Positions 55,831-64,000 of a stretch of 64,000 nt of DNA are shown in pieces. Both the position numbers and the translations under genes were made by a program. The DNA comes from Xanthostigma xanthostigma (lineage: Eukaryota; Arthropoda; Insecta; Raphidioptera; Raphidiidae). The notes beneath the pieces were generated by a model. The model was not told the origin of the DNA. It searched no databases and saw only the letters and a list, made by a program, of their open reading frames with translations. The DNA lies in NCBI GenBank assembly GCA_963575645.1, contig OY754470.1:11416501-11480500 (forward strand), written 5' to 3'. How positions within the stretch are numbered: the stretch's first letter is position 1; every line of letters begins with the position of its first letter.

Positions 55831-56258
55831 TTAAGAGTATTCGTCCCTGCAAATACCCCCTGCACCCTTCATCTCAAATCTTTTCTTCTCGCCTAAAAAC
55901 GGTTCGCGCTCTCCCGACCCTATTTTTAAAGCTAGAGGGTTCTGGTAAACGCCAAATGAAAGACAAAGAATCAGACTACAGATCCTTCAGGCGAATTTTT
56001 TGAAAAAAAAATCCTGAAAAAACTTACAACCTTTTGAAAAAAATAATAAGTTACGTAATATTTCACACGTAGACGAAACTTTTTTTCAAAAAATTCGCCT
56101 GAAGGATCTGTAGTCTGATTCTTTGTCTTTCATTTGGCGTTTACCAGAACCCTCTAGCTTCAAAAATAGCGTCAGGAGAGCGCGAACCGTTTTTAGGCGA
56201 GGGGAAAAGATTTGAGATGAAGGGTGCAGGGGGTGTTTGCAGGGACGAATACTCTTAA
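55831..56258. mobile_element. TTAA fold-back MITE, copy 3
   Basis: Bounded by TTAA at 55831-55834 and 56255-56258. Because the arms are inverted copies, reading inward from either side gives the same open peptide (both contain KTVRAL and LEGSGKRQMKDKESDYRS). That explains the two convergent frames at 55758-56003 and 56086-56280. They are not genes. Confidence 0.84.
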
Positions 56259-57169
56259 CAACTGGTCGAGAATTTTCCATAGGTCAGAGAAATTATAGAA
56301 AGGGTAGGGAATTTTATACACAATCAAGAAACAGTAAATAATTAATTTTTTTTATTCAAACGCTCTGCGAGCTCCAGCGGTAAAGTGCTATATGAAAAAA
56401 ATATTGCGTTTCTGATACTGGACACGAGTATTAGATTTTTTTCTTAATATATTTGACATCATCCAGATATTCTGACGTTCTGTTGCACGGACTGTACATA
56501 TCTTTGAGTCCACAATGTATGTGTGTATGTATATATTTTGTGTCTGTCTGTATAAACGTTTCTACTGGAGACGATTAACTGACATAAATGTTTGTTTTGT
56601 TCCGCCTCGAATTGCTGTTAATCATGCAGAACTATATCCTGTCATCTGAACGTATAAACGCACACACGTAGCAGCCTCAACGCCATATTGACACAGCCGC
56701 ACAGCTCCGCGTGACATGGTCTGCTCTACTCTACTAATTTGCGTGACTGACGACCCGTTTGTGTCAAAAGACAAACGTGACATTTTACATTTTCTACATA
56801 AATTTACAATTTGAAAGTGAATAATAACATTAATTGGTTCTTTTCTAATTAACCTCAGTTCCTCCGCCTGGTCAGAAGTCGCTATTCAACTTGAAATGTA
56901 AATTATTAAAAATCAACCTTCTTTGATACCAAAGAATCCGTCACGACGAGCATCTTGCTTGTTAAGATATTAATTGTATAACATTAAATTTGAGTTTTAT
57001 AATAAAATCAGTTTACCTATTTCTATTTGACTAACGGGTTGGTCCGACCAGGACCGTCTTTAACCTATTGGAGGCCCTGGGCACATTAGGGTAATGGGGC
57101 CCCTATGACCTTGACAGATAACTATTTTGTTAGAATAGGCAAAGAAAGCATGAAAAAGTAAATTGAATA
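56259..57169. other. No gene; possible decayed element near 57045
   Basis: GACCAGGACCGTCTTTAACC then GAGGCCCTGGGCAC and TGGGGCCCCTATGACC (57048-57112) resembles a common degenerate DNA-transposon end, without a partner. Otherwise nothing supported. Confidence 0.35.
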
Positions 57170-57517
57170 ATAAGCCGTTATTAAAAGTATACCATTATTA
57201 TATAAAAAAACACCGTTTTAGCATGTATCTCTTGTGCGCATGCGCCGATTTTCCCCAAAAACAATAGGGCTCTTCATATTTGCATACTAAACATCCTCCC
57301 AAAATTTGGTTTCAATCCGCTCATCCGTTTGACCTGTATCGTGTTCACAGACTAACAGACGCACAGAGTTTTTTTCAAAAATATGTTTTTTGGATTAGGG
57401 GGACCTCAAAACGGAAAGATATTGTAAAATTTTTGAAAAGTGATTTTTGACATAAACTAGTACCTACCTATACCATTCCCCACTTGTGGGTTGGAATGGT
57501 AAAGATCAGTGAGATAG
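57170..57517 (+). repeat. Repeat family S, copy 4
   Basis: Well-preserved copy: TATACCATTATTATATAAAA, TTGTGCGCATGCGCCGATTT, CAAAATTTGGTTTCAATCCG, CTGTATCGTGTTCACAGACT, AAAGTGATTTTTGACATAAA and the end CCATTCCCCACTTGTGGGTT GGAATGG, which can fold as two nested stems (CCATTCC/GGAATGG and CCCCAC/GTGGG). Confidence 0.7.
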
Positions 57518-57525
57518 GTATCGTT

Positions 57526-58102
57526 TAGCGTTGCCAGTTTTTTTTTCGCCAAGTCGGGATTTTGGAACTCTTTGAGTGAAAACAGCGGGATTCTTTAGTC
57601 GAAAGCGAGACATAGTAAAAAAACTATATAATCAGAAGTTTTCAAATACCTATTTATCTTTTTATTTGAATTAAAATTACATTTACGTGACAATAGATAG
57701 CAAAAATAGCCATAGAAATTAATGTATTTTATTAAAAATATAATATTTTAAATCAGATTTACCCTATCGTAAAATAGTTGAGTCTTATTCGTCTTCAGAA
57801 TTAAAATGAAAAAAAAAAACAGAAATCAAAATCAAAAAAGTTTTATTCATTAGAAAAATATGGCGTTTCAAACAATAGTCTGTGGAGTGAGTGTTACAAA
57901 TTGCAACTTACAATAAGAGAATAATTATTTATAAGAATTACTTAATCATGATATTTCTATGAAGATTTAACTTCTTTCAAAGTTTTAAAGTTATCCCCGA
58001 GTTATCCCCGAAAAGCGGGACTGAACCTGTCCCGCGCGGGACATTTAATTTTTATTTAAAAATCGGGACGTCCCACCAAAATCGGGACGTCTGGCAACGC
58101 TG
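57526..58102. mobile_element. hAT element with 8-bp target duplication
   Basis: TAGCGTTGCCAG at the left and CTGGCAACGCTG at the right are terminal inverted repeats. GTATCGTT occurs immediately outside both (57518-57525 and 58103-58110). Subterminal sequence repeats CGGGA and GTCCCG words (CCTGTCCCGCGCGGGAC, AATCGGGACGTCCCACC). The 577-bp interior is AT-rich without transposase frames, so it is non-autonomous. Confidence 0.9.
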
Positions 58103-58187
58103 GTATCGTTCTAATCAGTAATTTTGCTTGATGTATCCCGTTTATTGATGTCATCAGGTAAATAATAAAATAGGTATATTGCAAAGC

Positions 58188-58235
58188 AACCTCCATTTTA
58201 ATAATGAAGGTTGCTTTACAATATATTATTCAGTT
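58188..58235. repeat. 48-bp hairpin
   Basis: TATTGCAAAGCAACCTCCAT and ATGAAGGTTGCTTTACAATA pair over 20-21 bp with two mismatches around a loop of about six bases. It is too short for a typical insect pre-miRNA; a minimal fold-back remnant is likely. Confidence 0.65.
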
Positions 58236-58721
58236 ATATCCGAATTAGTTTCTAATTAGTTTATACACCAGCCTTTTTCATAATAAATTGTTAAGTTACT
58301 GGTACATTCTTATTTCTAAGTGAGTGCAAATGTCGCTAGTTAGACATAGCTATAGTTTAGTGTCAAAGGTATAAACTATAACGTGAGGACAGTATTCAGA
58401 GATTGTTTTGGGTGACTTCAACGAGCAGTAAAGAAGGATACCTAAATTAAAAATTTGAAAATGAAAGGTGAAAAATGTTTTAGGATAAAGCATAGCCGAC
58501 GTTTAAAAATTGAAACTAATTAGTTAGGTATATTCCATATGAAACGGAAGTCAAGATTCAAGAAATAGAACTTTATTCTGTTTACTCGATTGGAAAAGAT
58601 ACTGGAGCGAGTACTTCACTGGAACACTAAAACACCTTTTAACATACGCCAAGTACTAAAATCCAGCACTCAGTTTTAAGTAACTCGGGCGAGTTCCTGC
58701 AGGAGTCGTGTAACTTTGAAC

Positions 58722-59090
58722 GTTTATATATATAAAATTTTCGTGTCACAATTTTGGCCGCGCTTATCACCGAAACCACCGAGCCGATTTTAATGAAATT
58801 TTGTAAATGTGTCTTGCTTGGTGCAACTTACGCTATAGGATAGTTTTTATTAAATATTTTGTACAAAATTAAGGTGTTTTCTCAAAAAAAAACTGTTTTG
58901 GTAACACGTAGCGACATCTGATAGAATTTACTCAAAGCTATTAGTTCAGAAACGAACCACAAAAAATGTTTTAGTACCAAGTAGCGACTTCTGTTTAAAT
59001 TTGCTCAAAGTTATTAGTTCAGACTCAAACAAAATACGTTTTGCAGAATTATATATATCGCACCCGGGTGAAACCGGGACGGACCGCTAG
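58722..59090 (+). mobile_element. Non-autonomous Helitron
   Basis: TTTATATATATAAAATTTTC GTGTCACAATTTTGGCCGCG at the start and CACCCGGGTGAAACCGGGAC GGACCGCTAG|T at the end (CTAG 59087-59090). It belongs to the same subfamily as 38422-38706. AAGCTATTAGTTCAGA and AAGTTATTAGTTCAGA with CGACATCTG / CGACTTCTG form an internal duplication of about 70 bp. The first TC is not preserved. Confidence 0.85.
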
Positions 59091-59879
59091 TAGTATTATA
59101 AAATAATACATATTTACCTATGCTTCAAATATTTTTTTTAAACTGGTTATCTTATTTGTGAGAATGTCTTATAGATTGAAAGCAAAGTAATAATATTGCA
59201 GTCTAATTAGCGACTAAAAAGCAAAACCAACTGCATTTTAATCTCAAATGTATGGTACGTCATAAATAATACGAAAGGCATGCAATAACCATAAACTGTT
59301 CTGGTTTTAATAACGCTTGGGTACGTACTTTTGGTGTTGCGCGTCCATCAGGCGCCTGGGCCTATTAGGTTTTACAACATCTTCCCCTACAAACCAAGAT
59401 AAGCCGACGCTTTTAACCTAACCGCTAACAATATGGGGGTTCATTGTAAACATTTCTCAATGAGATTAGATTCTTTGTCGGCAACATAGGTGTCGACAAT
59501 CAATAATATTACAGTGCATGCGTTTAACTATAAAGTAAATACATATTTACAATATGATTTTCAATATAAATACGCCAGAAACAGTCTATACAGTGTGTTC
59601 ACTGAAAGTGGTAACAGTGAATAATTCGCGTGTCCCACTAGATACAAGAAACATGTATAAATAGTTTTTTATTCAACTCGAGATTTATTATCGGAAACTT
59701 CTAGGTATATTTTTTTTTACTTCAAACTTATTAACCGGAATTGTACATGCATTTTTTTCAGATGGCAAAATAATTTTTTTTTTACATTTTCCAAATTTCC
59801 ATATTTTTTCTAAAAATTTATATATAATTTTCAAAAGGTTAAAAAAGTTATGAATTTAGTACTTAAATTATTATCACGT
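59091..59879. other. No supported gene
   Basis: AT-rich with a slightly GC-richer patch near 59320-59420. No recognisable structure. Confidence 0.4.
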
Positions 59880-60060
59880 CATGTAAAAATTAACCAAAGC
59901 GTGTTTGTCAGCTACCTAATTTCTTTTTTGAGAGATCTTCAGAGTAAAAGACTAACTGATTTTGTTATTTTCGAAACTATGATCTTTTTTACAAAACTTT
60001 CATGCAAAAATAAATAGATTAATAACAAACTGTTATGAGTATAGGTATATCATCCACAAA
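59880..60060 (+). repeat. Repeat family S, 5' part only (copy 5)
   Basis: TCTTCAGAGTAAAAGACTAA and TTTTTTACAAAACTTTCATG match 27010-27110, then the copy stops before the GCGCATGCGC core. A 5' fragment alone argues against simple LINE-style 5' truncation. Confidence 0.5.
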
Positions 60061-60384
60061 AAGTGTGACATACATATTCACAGACAAAGCGAGTACATAT
60101 AAGCGCTTTAGCTTACGCTATTCACGCCTAAAAAACGTATAAATACTGCTTTTTATCATTGTATTTTTTAGCAAAACGCGAAAATACTTAGAACCATCTG
60201 CTTGCAGTATACATCTCTTTACATTTATATCTATTCGACATTAGATGACACATACATGTATATATTTTGCCCAAAAATGGAGGTTTGAGTTTAAAATAAG
60301 TAACAAAGCAGGGAACTGCCGAAAACTGCAAAAAATTTGAACACAACTTTCATTTCTGTAAACTAAAACGAATGTGTGTACTCA

Positions 60385-60443
60385 TGTTCCTCCCTTCCCC
60401 ATTCGTTCTTTTGCACCCGGATGAAACCGGGCGGGACTGCTAG
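60385..60443 (+). mobile_element. Helitron 3' end
   Basis: CTTCCCCATTCGTTCTTTTG then CACCCGGATGAAACCGGGCG GGACTGCTAG|T, nearly identical to the end of the Helitron at 50040-50530. No start was found upstream, so the 5' part is lost or diverged. Confidence 0.72.
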
Positions 60444-60847
60444 TGTAAAAATAAAATTATACAGAATACATTAGGACTCGTCGGGTGGCAAACAAAAAAC
60501 ATAGATACTATCATGACTGATGCTATTTTTACCTCGACGCTTTTCTTAACATTTTTTTGTGATTTAGAAGCGAATAATTCCAAATATACACACTGCTTTT
60601 GTTTTCGTATTTATTTTTCAACGTTGTCAAATGCTAACAAAATAATTAATCCTTTGAAATTAAAATTCAACGAAAACAAGGATTTTTTGTCACACTCGGG
60701 TAATTTTCATTGAACTTCTGTTTTCAAAAAGACCAAAAAATACTGTTGCCATCGCGACTACAGACACTGAAATATGAAGACTTTGTATATTTTTGCCTCC
60801 AGCATCGGCCAGTTTATTCTTTGACAAAGAGACCATGATAATGATAT

Positions 60848-61042
60848 CAGTGGCGGATCCAGGATTACGGCAAGGGGGGGGGGGGTCTTGAAAAATTTTT
60901 ACTCCTTTTGCGGAGATTTCATGAAAAACATGAAAAGCTTTTTTTTTTATCGCGCAGTAAGATTTTAATTTGGGATTTTTGATTCTCTGGAAGGGGGGGT
61001 TTAGACCCGAACCCCCCCCCCCCCCCCGTGGATCCGCCACTG
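60848..61042. mobile_element. 195-bp hAT MITE with perfect 8-bp target duplication
   Basis: CAGTGGCGGATCCA and TGGATCCGCCACTG are the terminal inverted repeats. AATGATAT lies at 60840-60847 and again at 61043-61050. Long G and C runs follow the ends (GGGGGGGGGG near 60875, CCCCCCC near 61010-61027). The minus-strand frame at 60690-61040 starts in the repeat and reads through it; it is not a gene. Confidence 0.92.
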
Positions 61043-61101
61043 AATGATATATTTAGTCAATTATTACAAATAGTTTGGCACGTCAAATGTACAAGTAAAA
61101 G

Positions 61102-61840
61102 TTATTCTAAAAACTCACTAACCTTATATGTATAGAAACAGCTTTTAATTAAAAAATTTTTAAGACAACGTCTGAGCCTGTCATAGTTGCTAATATTTTT
61201 TATATCGGCTGGCAGTTTGTTATATAGTTTGCTGCTGGAACATAATGGGCCTTTATTATATAATGACAGCCGATAATAATATTGTCTATATATAACGAAT
61301 GTATTTGTCGGGTGTTGTGGTGATGTTTATCTTTCACCTTTTGAAAGTCAGCTAATAATGTTCTTTTTCACAAATTTACAGGCTTCGTAGATATAAATTG
61401 AGCTGAAAGTTAACAATTTATTAAGTTGTAAGTAAAGGGTAATCTTGGACTAATATTTAGTGCATTTAATTATTTATTCCACCAACGTTTAGATCAAAAT
61501 TTGATCTTTTTCAAGGCTCTGTGAATGAAGTTTACAAATTTACAATATGTTACATCAAGTTGATCAAATTTTGATCGAAACGTTGGTGGAATAAATAATT
61601 AAATGCACTAAATATTAGTCCAAGATTACCCTTTACTTACAACTTAATTACAATTTTTAACGGACATATAACTAACAAACAGTGGACGACAAGACTCGCG
61701 GCGACCAATATTAAAAATGAGACGAATTATGCGTTTCTGCCACACGAAAAGACGTTTTGGCGGCAGAAAAATTAATTCAATTAGAATATTTAATCTATAC
61801 TTTAGCTCCAAGTTTTTACTAAAGAGTAAAAAAATCATTA
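61102..61840 (-). pseudogene. LINE reverse transcriptase C-terminus, split by a Penelope-like insertion
   Basis: The minus strand reads RLFVWQKRIIRLIFNIGRRE then SCRPLFV (about 61760-61680). After the inserted fold-back it continues TFSSIYIYEACKFVKKNI, a frameshift, then DFQKVKDKHHHNTRQIHS. After another shift comes KLYNKLPADIKNISNYDRLR, then RCLKNFLIKSCFYTYKVSEF and LE, with TAA at 61104-61102. L-Q-K-R-x-I-R-x-I, L-Y-I-Y-E and Y-N-K-L-P blocks are typical of Jockey/CR1-type ORF2 C-termini. Polymerase core absent. Confidence 0.85.
61430..61650. mobile_element. Penelope-like fold-back (family E) nested in the LINE
   Basis: TTGTAAGTAAAGGGTAATCT, TGGACTAATATTTAGTGCAT and TTAATTATTTATTCCACCAA on the left are mirrored on the right. 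Both arms carry the motif: minus CTTGAAAAAGATCAAATTTT GATCTAAACG (61492-61527) and plus ATCAAGTTGATCAAATTTTG ATCGAAACG. LINE coding sequence resumes on both sides, so this insertion is younger than the LINE. Confidence 0.76.
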
Positions 61841-62454
61841 AACTCGGTATATTTAAAGATTTTTTCCCAGTACCCCGAAGTATAATACATTACTTGTGTT
61901 ATGAGTGGTCGACAAATTTAAAAGGGGCTATAAATTTACTAGATAGCGGCTTTGTAAGCACTGACAAAGCGGACAGTGATATTTCGGTAATAAAGTTTTA
62001 CGCACGTTTTCTACTTTTAACAAAAATAAATACAACCAAATGCACTCTTTTAATATAATGTGTATACAAAGATATTTGTACTTTATTTGATGTGGAAAAC
62101 ACCGACATAATACACTTTTTAAAAGGTGTCATTGTATTACATTTTATAAACTGTGCCGAAATTTACTGTTGTCACCAAAATATTATGCCACACATATAGT
62201 TTATTAATTTATTGCATGGGCTATAAAATATTGCTTTCCAAATTTAACAAAATGACCACACACAGTTTATTGCAAAGGCCAGTTTCATTTTTGCTGATCT
62301 CTATTATTGTATAATATATATTTCCACAGAGACAAATTACACAGAAACTTAACAAATATTATCTATACATACCTAAATGTATACATAAAGTAGAAAATGT
62401 AATGTATTATGTCCCGAATATCCGAAATAGATTTTTTTTTCAGCTAAAATTTTT
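61841..62454. other. No supported gene; antisense frame 61717-62058
   Basis: The 113-codon plus-strand frame starts antisense to the LINE fragment, which argues against it being a gene. Its remainder (EWSTNLKGAINLLDSG) matches no family I know. The DNA beyond is AT-rich. Confidence 0.35.
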
Positions 62455-62963
62455 AACTCAAATCTTTGATTAACGTCTGAATATACTCTTCAAATAAATA
62501 AAATTGTCGACCAATTTTTCTCAGACCAATATATTTCGGAAATGTTATATATAAAATCTAACAAAAACTCTTTTAATGCTCAATTAGATACCGAAAATTT
62601 AAGTAATATTTATGATAATATTATTTTGAAATAAAATTTTGTTTTTTTAAATAACTTTTTCTTTATGAATACTTTGATATCAATGACTACGTATTAAAAA
62701 ATTTGCTTGTTAATAATTTTTCATTAATTCTTTTGATTCTTTCAAAAATATTCAATCATCATTCATCGTGCATTCTATATTAAATATTAAATAACTAATA
62801 CTAATTATTTTTATATTTTTTAGATTTTTCTGAAGAAGATCCAAATCCGGATCGAAACGTCATCTTATGTTATATTGATTTGTTATTTTTTTATTTATTT
62901 TTTTTTAATTTTTTGTCAATATAATGGTCTGAGATAAATTGGTCGACAATTTTATTTATTTAA
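62455..62963 (+). mobile_element. Penelope-like repeat (family A), fullest copy
   Basis: Inverted ends AAATAAAATTGTCGACCAAT and ATTGGTCGACAATTTTATTT, each next to TCAGACCA / TGGTCTGA, enclose about 400 bp. The right part holds CTGAAGAAGATCCAAATCCG GATCGAAACGTC (62830-62861), with stem GATCC/GGATC. The left flank TTTGATTAACGTCTGAATAT is shared with 36565. No reverse transcriptase or endonuclease is present. Confidence 0.72.
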
Positions 62964-63169
62964 AATGTTTAACTTTAATATTCGGCAAAGTCAGTTGTAT
63001 ACATAATAATAATAAAAAAATCCAGCCAATTGAGCATCCTTCGGGTACGGAATCCTAAAAAAGATTGAGAAAAATTGTGTTGTTCAACTTTAGATTGCTA
63101 GTTGGTAGTAAACCCTCAGTTTACAGGTTTAAACTTGAAATTGCCAATTTAGATTTCTAATAATAATAG

Positions 63170-63264
63170 GTATTTGATTAGGAAATTTTCGTGGCTTTTC
63201 GGAGCAAAGAAAGCAGTACTTTTTCTTACGTTTCAACAAAAACGAAAATTTCCTAACCAAATAC
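63170..63264. repeat. 95-bp fold-back with 23-bp arms
   Basis: GTATTTGATTAGGAAATTTT CGT pairs with ACGAAAATTTCCTAACCAAA TAC with one mismatch, around a loop of about 48 bp. It may be a very small MITE; TTTTGATTAGGAAATT at 36236 shares the arm sequence. Confidence 0.62.
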
Positions 63265-63329
63265 TTCAAAAATAAACGGATCACACTTCTACTACTAGTA
63301 GATTGGGAGAAAAAAATAATAGTTAAGTT

Positions 63330-63800
63330 TCAAGAAGCTAACAAACGGACACGAAACACGATCACCGTCATGCAAAAACATGTTCCAAAACCGATACAAA
63401 CAGTTTCGTAAGCTACTGCTCATGCGAGTGACGGTTTGTTGTCCGTTTGGTGGCTGCTTGGAACATACCAACGATCAAACTGTTTGTCAAATTTTACGTG
63501 TTTGTCAAACTATTTGATAATGTGCAGCTTTGTTTGACGCGTTTGTTCAAACAACCTACGTATTTGACGCGTTTGATGGAAATCTGGATTGACGGTGTGT
63601 TTGACAAACAAGTTTGAAGGTGAGCGCCTGTGTTTGTCAAACAAGACCTTGCAATCATCACGTCACGGAGAAAACCGAAACTACGGGCAAATTTGACAAA
63701 TTTGTTTGATCTTCGGTTTGGTCGTTTAAGCTATTGTTTGATAAAAACGTAAAGTTTGACAAACAAATTTGTCAAACAAAGATCGTTTACAGGGCGCTTA
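63330..63800. repeat. Cluster of GTTTGTCAAAC-type sites
   Basis: Between 63480 and 63785 at least ten copies or near-copies of TTTGACAAAC / GTTTGTCAAA and the variant TTTGACGCGTTTGA occur on both strands at irregular spacing. The densest part is TTTGACAAACAAATTTGTCA (63753-63772). Composition is less AT-rich than neighbouring DNA. No frame is present. The arrangement suggests an array of protein-binding sites, as in the subterminal region of a DNA transposon or a regulatory block. The family is unknown. Confidence 0.6.
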
Positions 63801-64000
63801 ATAATAACAAAATATTCATTTAAAATGGTCCGGGCCGACATTAATTTTACAAGCGATGATCCTAAATTAAAATAAATCGTTAAAACATAATTCATTTCAG
63901 CCCAATATTTGCTAACGGTACGTTAGCAACCCTTTAGAAATATGATTTCGACAAGTCACCGCATGTGTTCAAAACTAGAACTGATTATCCCAGCTGTGAA

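Noticed and set aside
60690-61040. 116-codon minus-strand frame starting MADPRGGGGGSGL
   Set aside because: It starts in the terminal repeat of the hAT MITE (60848-61042), and its glycine and proline runs come from G/C homopolymers.
61717-62058. 113-codon plus-strand frame
   Set aside because: The first part is antisense to LINE reverse transcriptase sequence (QKRIIRLIFNIG), and the rest resembles no protein.
1-64000. CRISPR arrays, bacterial operons, riboswitches, ribosomal RNA
   Set aside because: Nothing with direct repeats and unique spacers, bacterial promoters or rRNA similarity was seen; the sequence is clearly eukaryotic.
1-64000. LTR retrotransposons or endogenous viral genes
   Set aside because: No paired long terminal repeats with TG...CA ends, no primer-binding site or polypurine tract, and no gag, integrase or envelope motif was recognised.

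Overview
The window is AT-rich eukaryotic DNA in which I could not find an intact protein-coding gene of the host. It is dominated by fossil transposable elements, many nested in one another. The mix is Helitrons with A|TC...CTAG|T boundaries, hAT and Tc1/mariner elements, TTAA-flanked fold-back MITEs, I/Jockey/CR1-type LINE 3' ends and Penelope-like terminal repeats. Together with insect-style TATA/Inr sites and a heat-shock-element array, this suggests an insect, most likely a moth or butterfly. That is an inference from the repeat vocabulary. The species, and whether this is a W chromosome, pericentromere, intron or intergenic block, cannot be told from the window.

Layout. 1-9.7 kb: a tRNA-Ile-like remnant, two copies of a short element here called MITE-GATA (core ACGTGATAACGT), Penelope-like fragments, a SINE-like repeat (family S) and a long fold-back element. 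9.7-20.6 kb: a near-perfect hairpin, a minisatellite built on a 21-bp unit, a TTAA fold-back element and a mariner deletion derivative that keeps the start of its transposase and sits inside another repeat. 20.6-28.3 kb: a Penelope-type fold-back, a long-TIR element, a Helitron that still carries a decayed RepHel helicase tail, a complete non-autonomous Helitron with internal minisatellites, and two LINE RNase H tails. 28.3-39.2 kb: a GC-rich island, a heat-shock-type promoter without a recognisable gene, a CR1-like reverse transcriptase remnant with an (AAT)n tail, an I-clade LINE tail, Helitrons and the smallest MITE-GATA copy. 39.2-50 kb: a 677-bp tandem duplication, a LINE fragment with the YADD motif, a hAT element that keeps a stop-free transposase dimerisation domain, and a 1.35-kb TA-flanked fold-back element inserted into a Penelope-like repeat. 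50-64 kb: more Helitrons, MITE-GATA copy 4, two more TTAA fold-backs, two hAT elements with perfect 8-bp target duplications, a LINE split by a Penelope-like fold-back, and a dense cluster of GTTTGTCAAAC-type sites at the right edge.

The elements do not form a pathway. What ties them together is insertion history: nesting order, target-site duplications, and internal deletions that left ends intact while coding cores decayed. The signals least explained by ordinary transposon decay are the recurring hammerhead-ribozyme-like core in at least seven Penelope-type repeats, the GTTTGTCAAAC cluster, the orphan heat-shock promoter and the 21-bp minisatellite.
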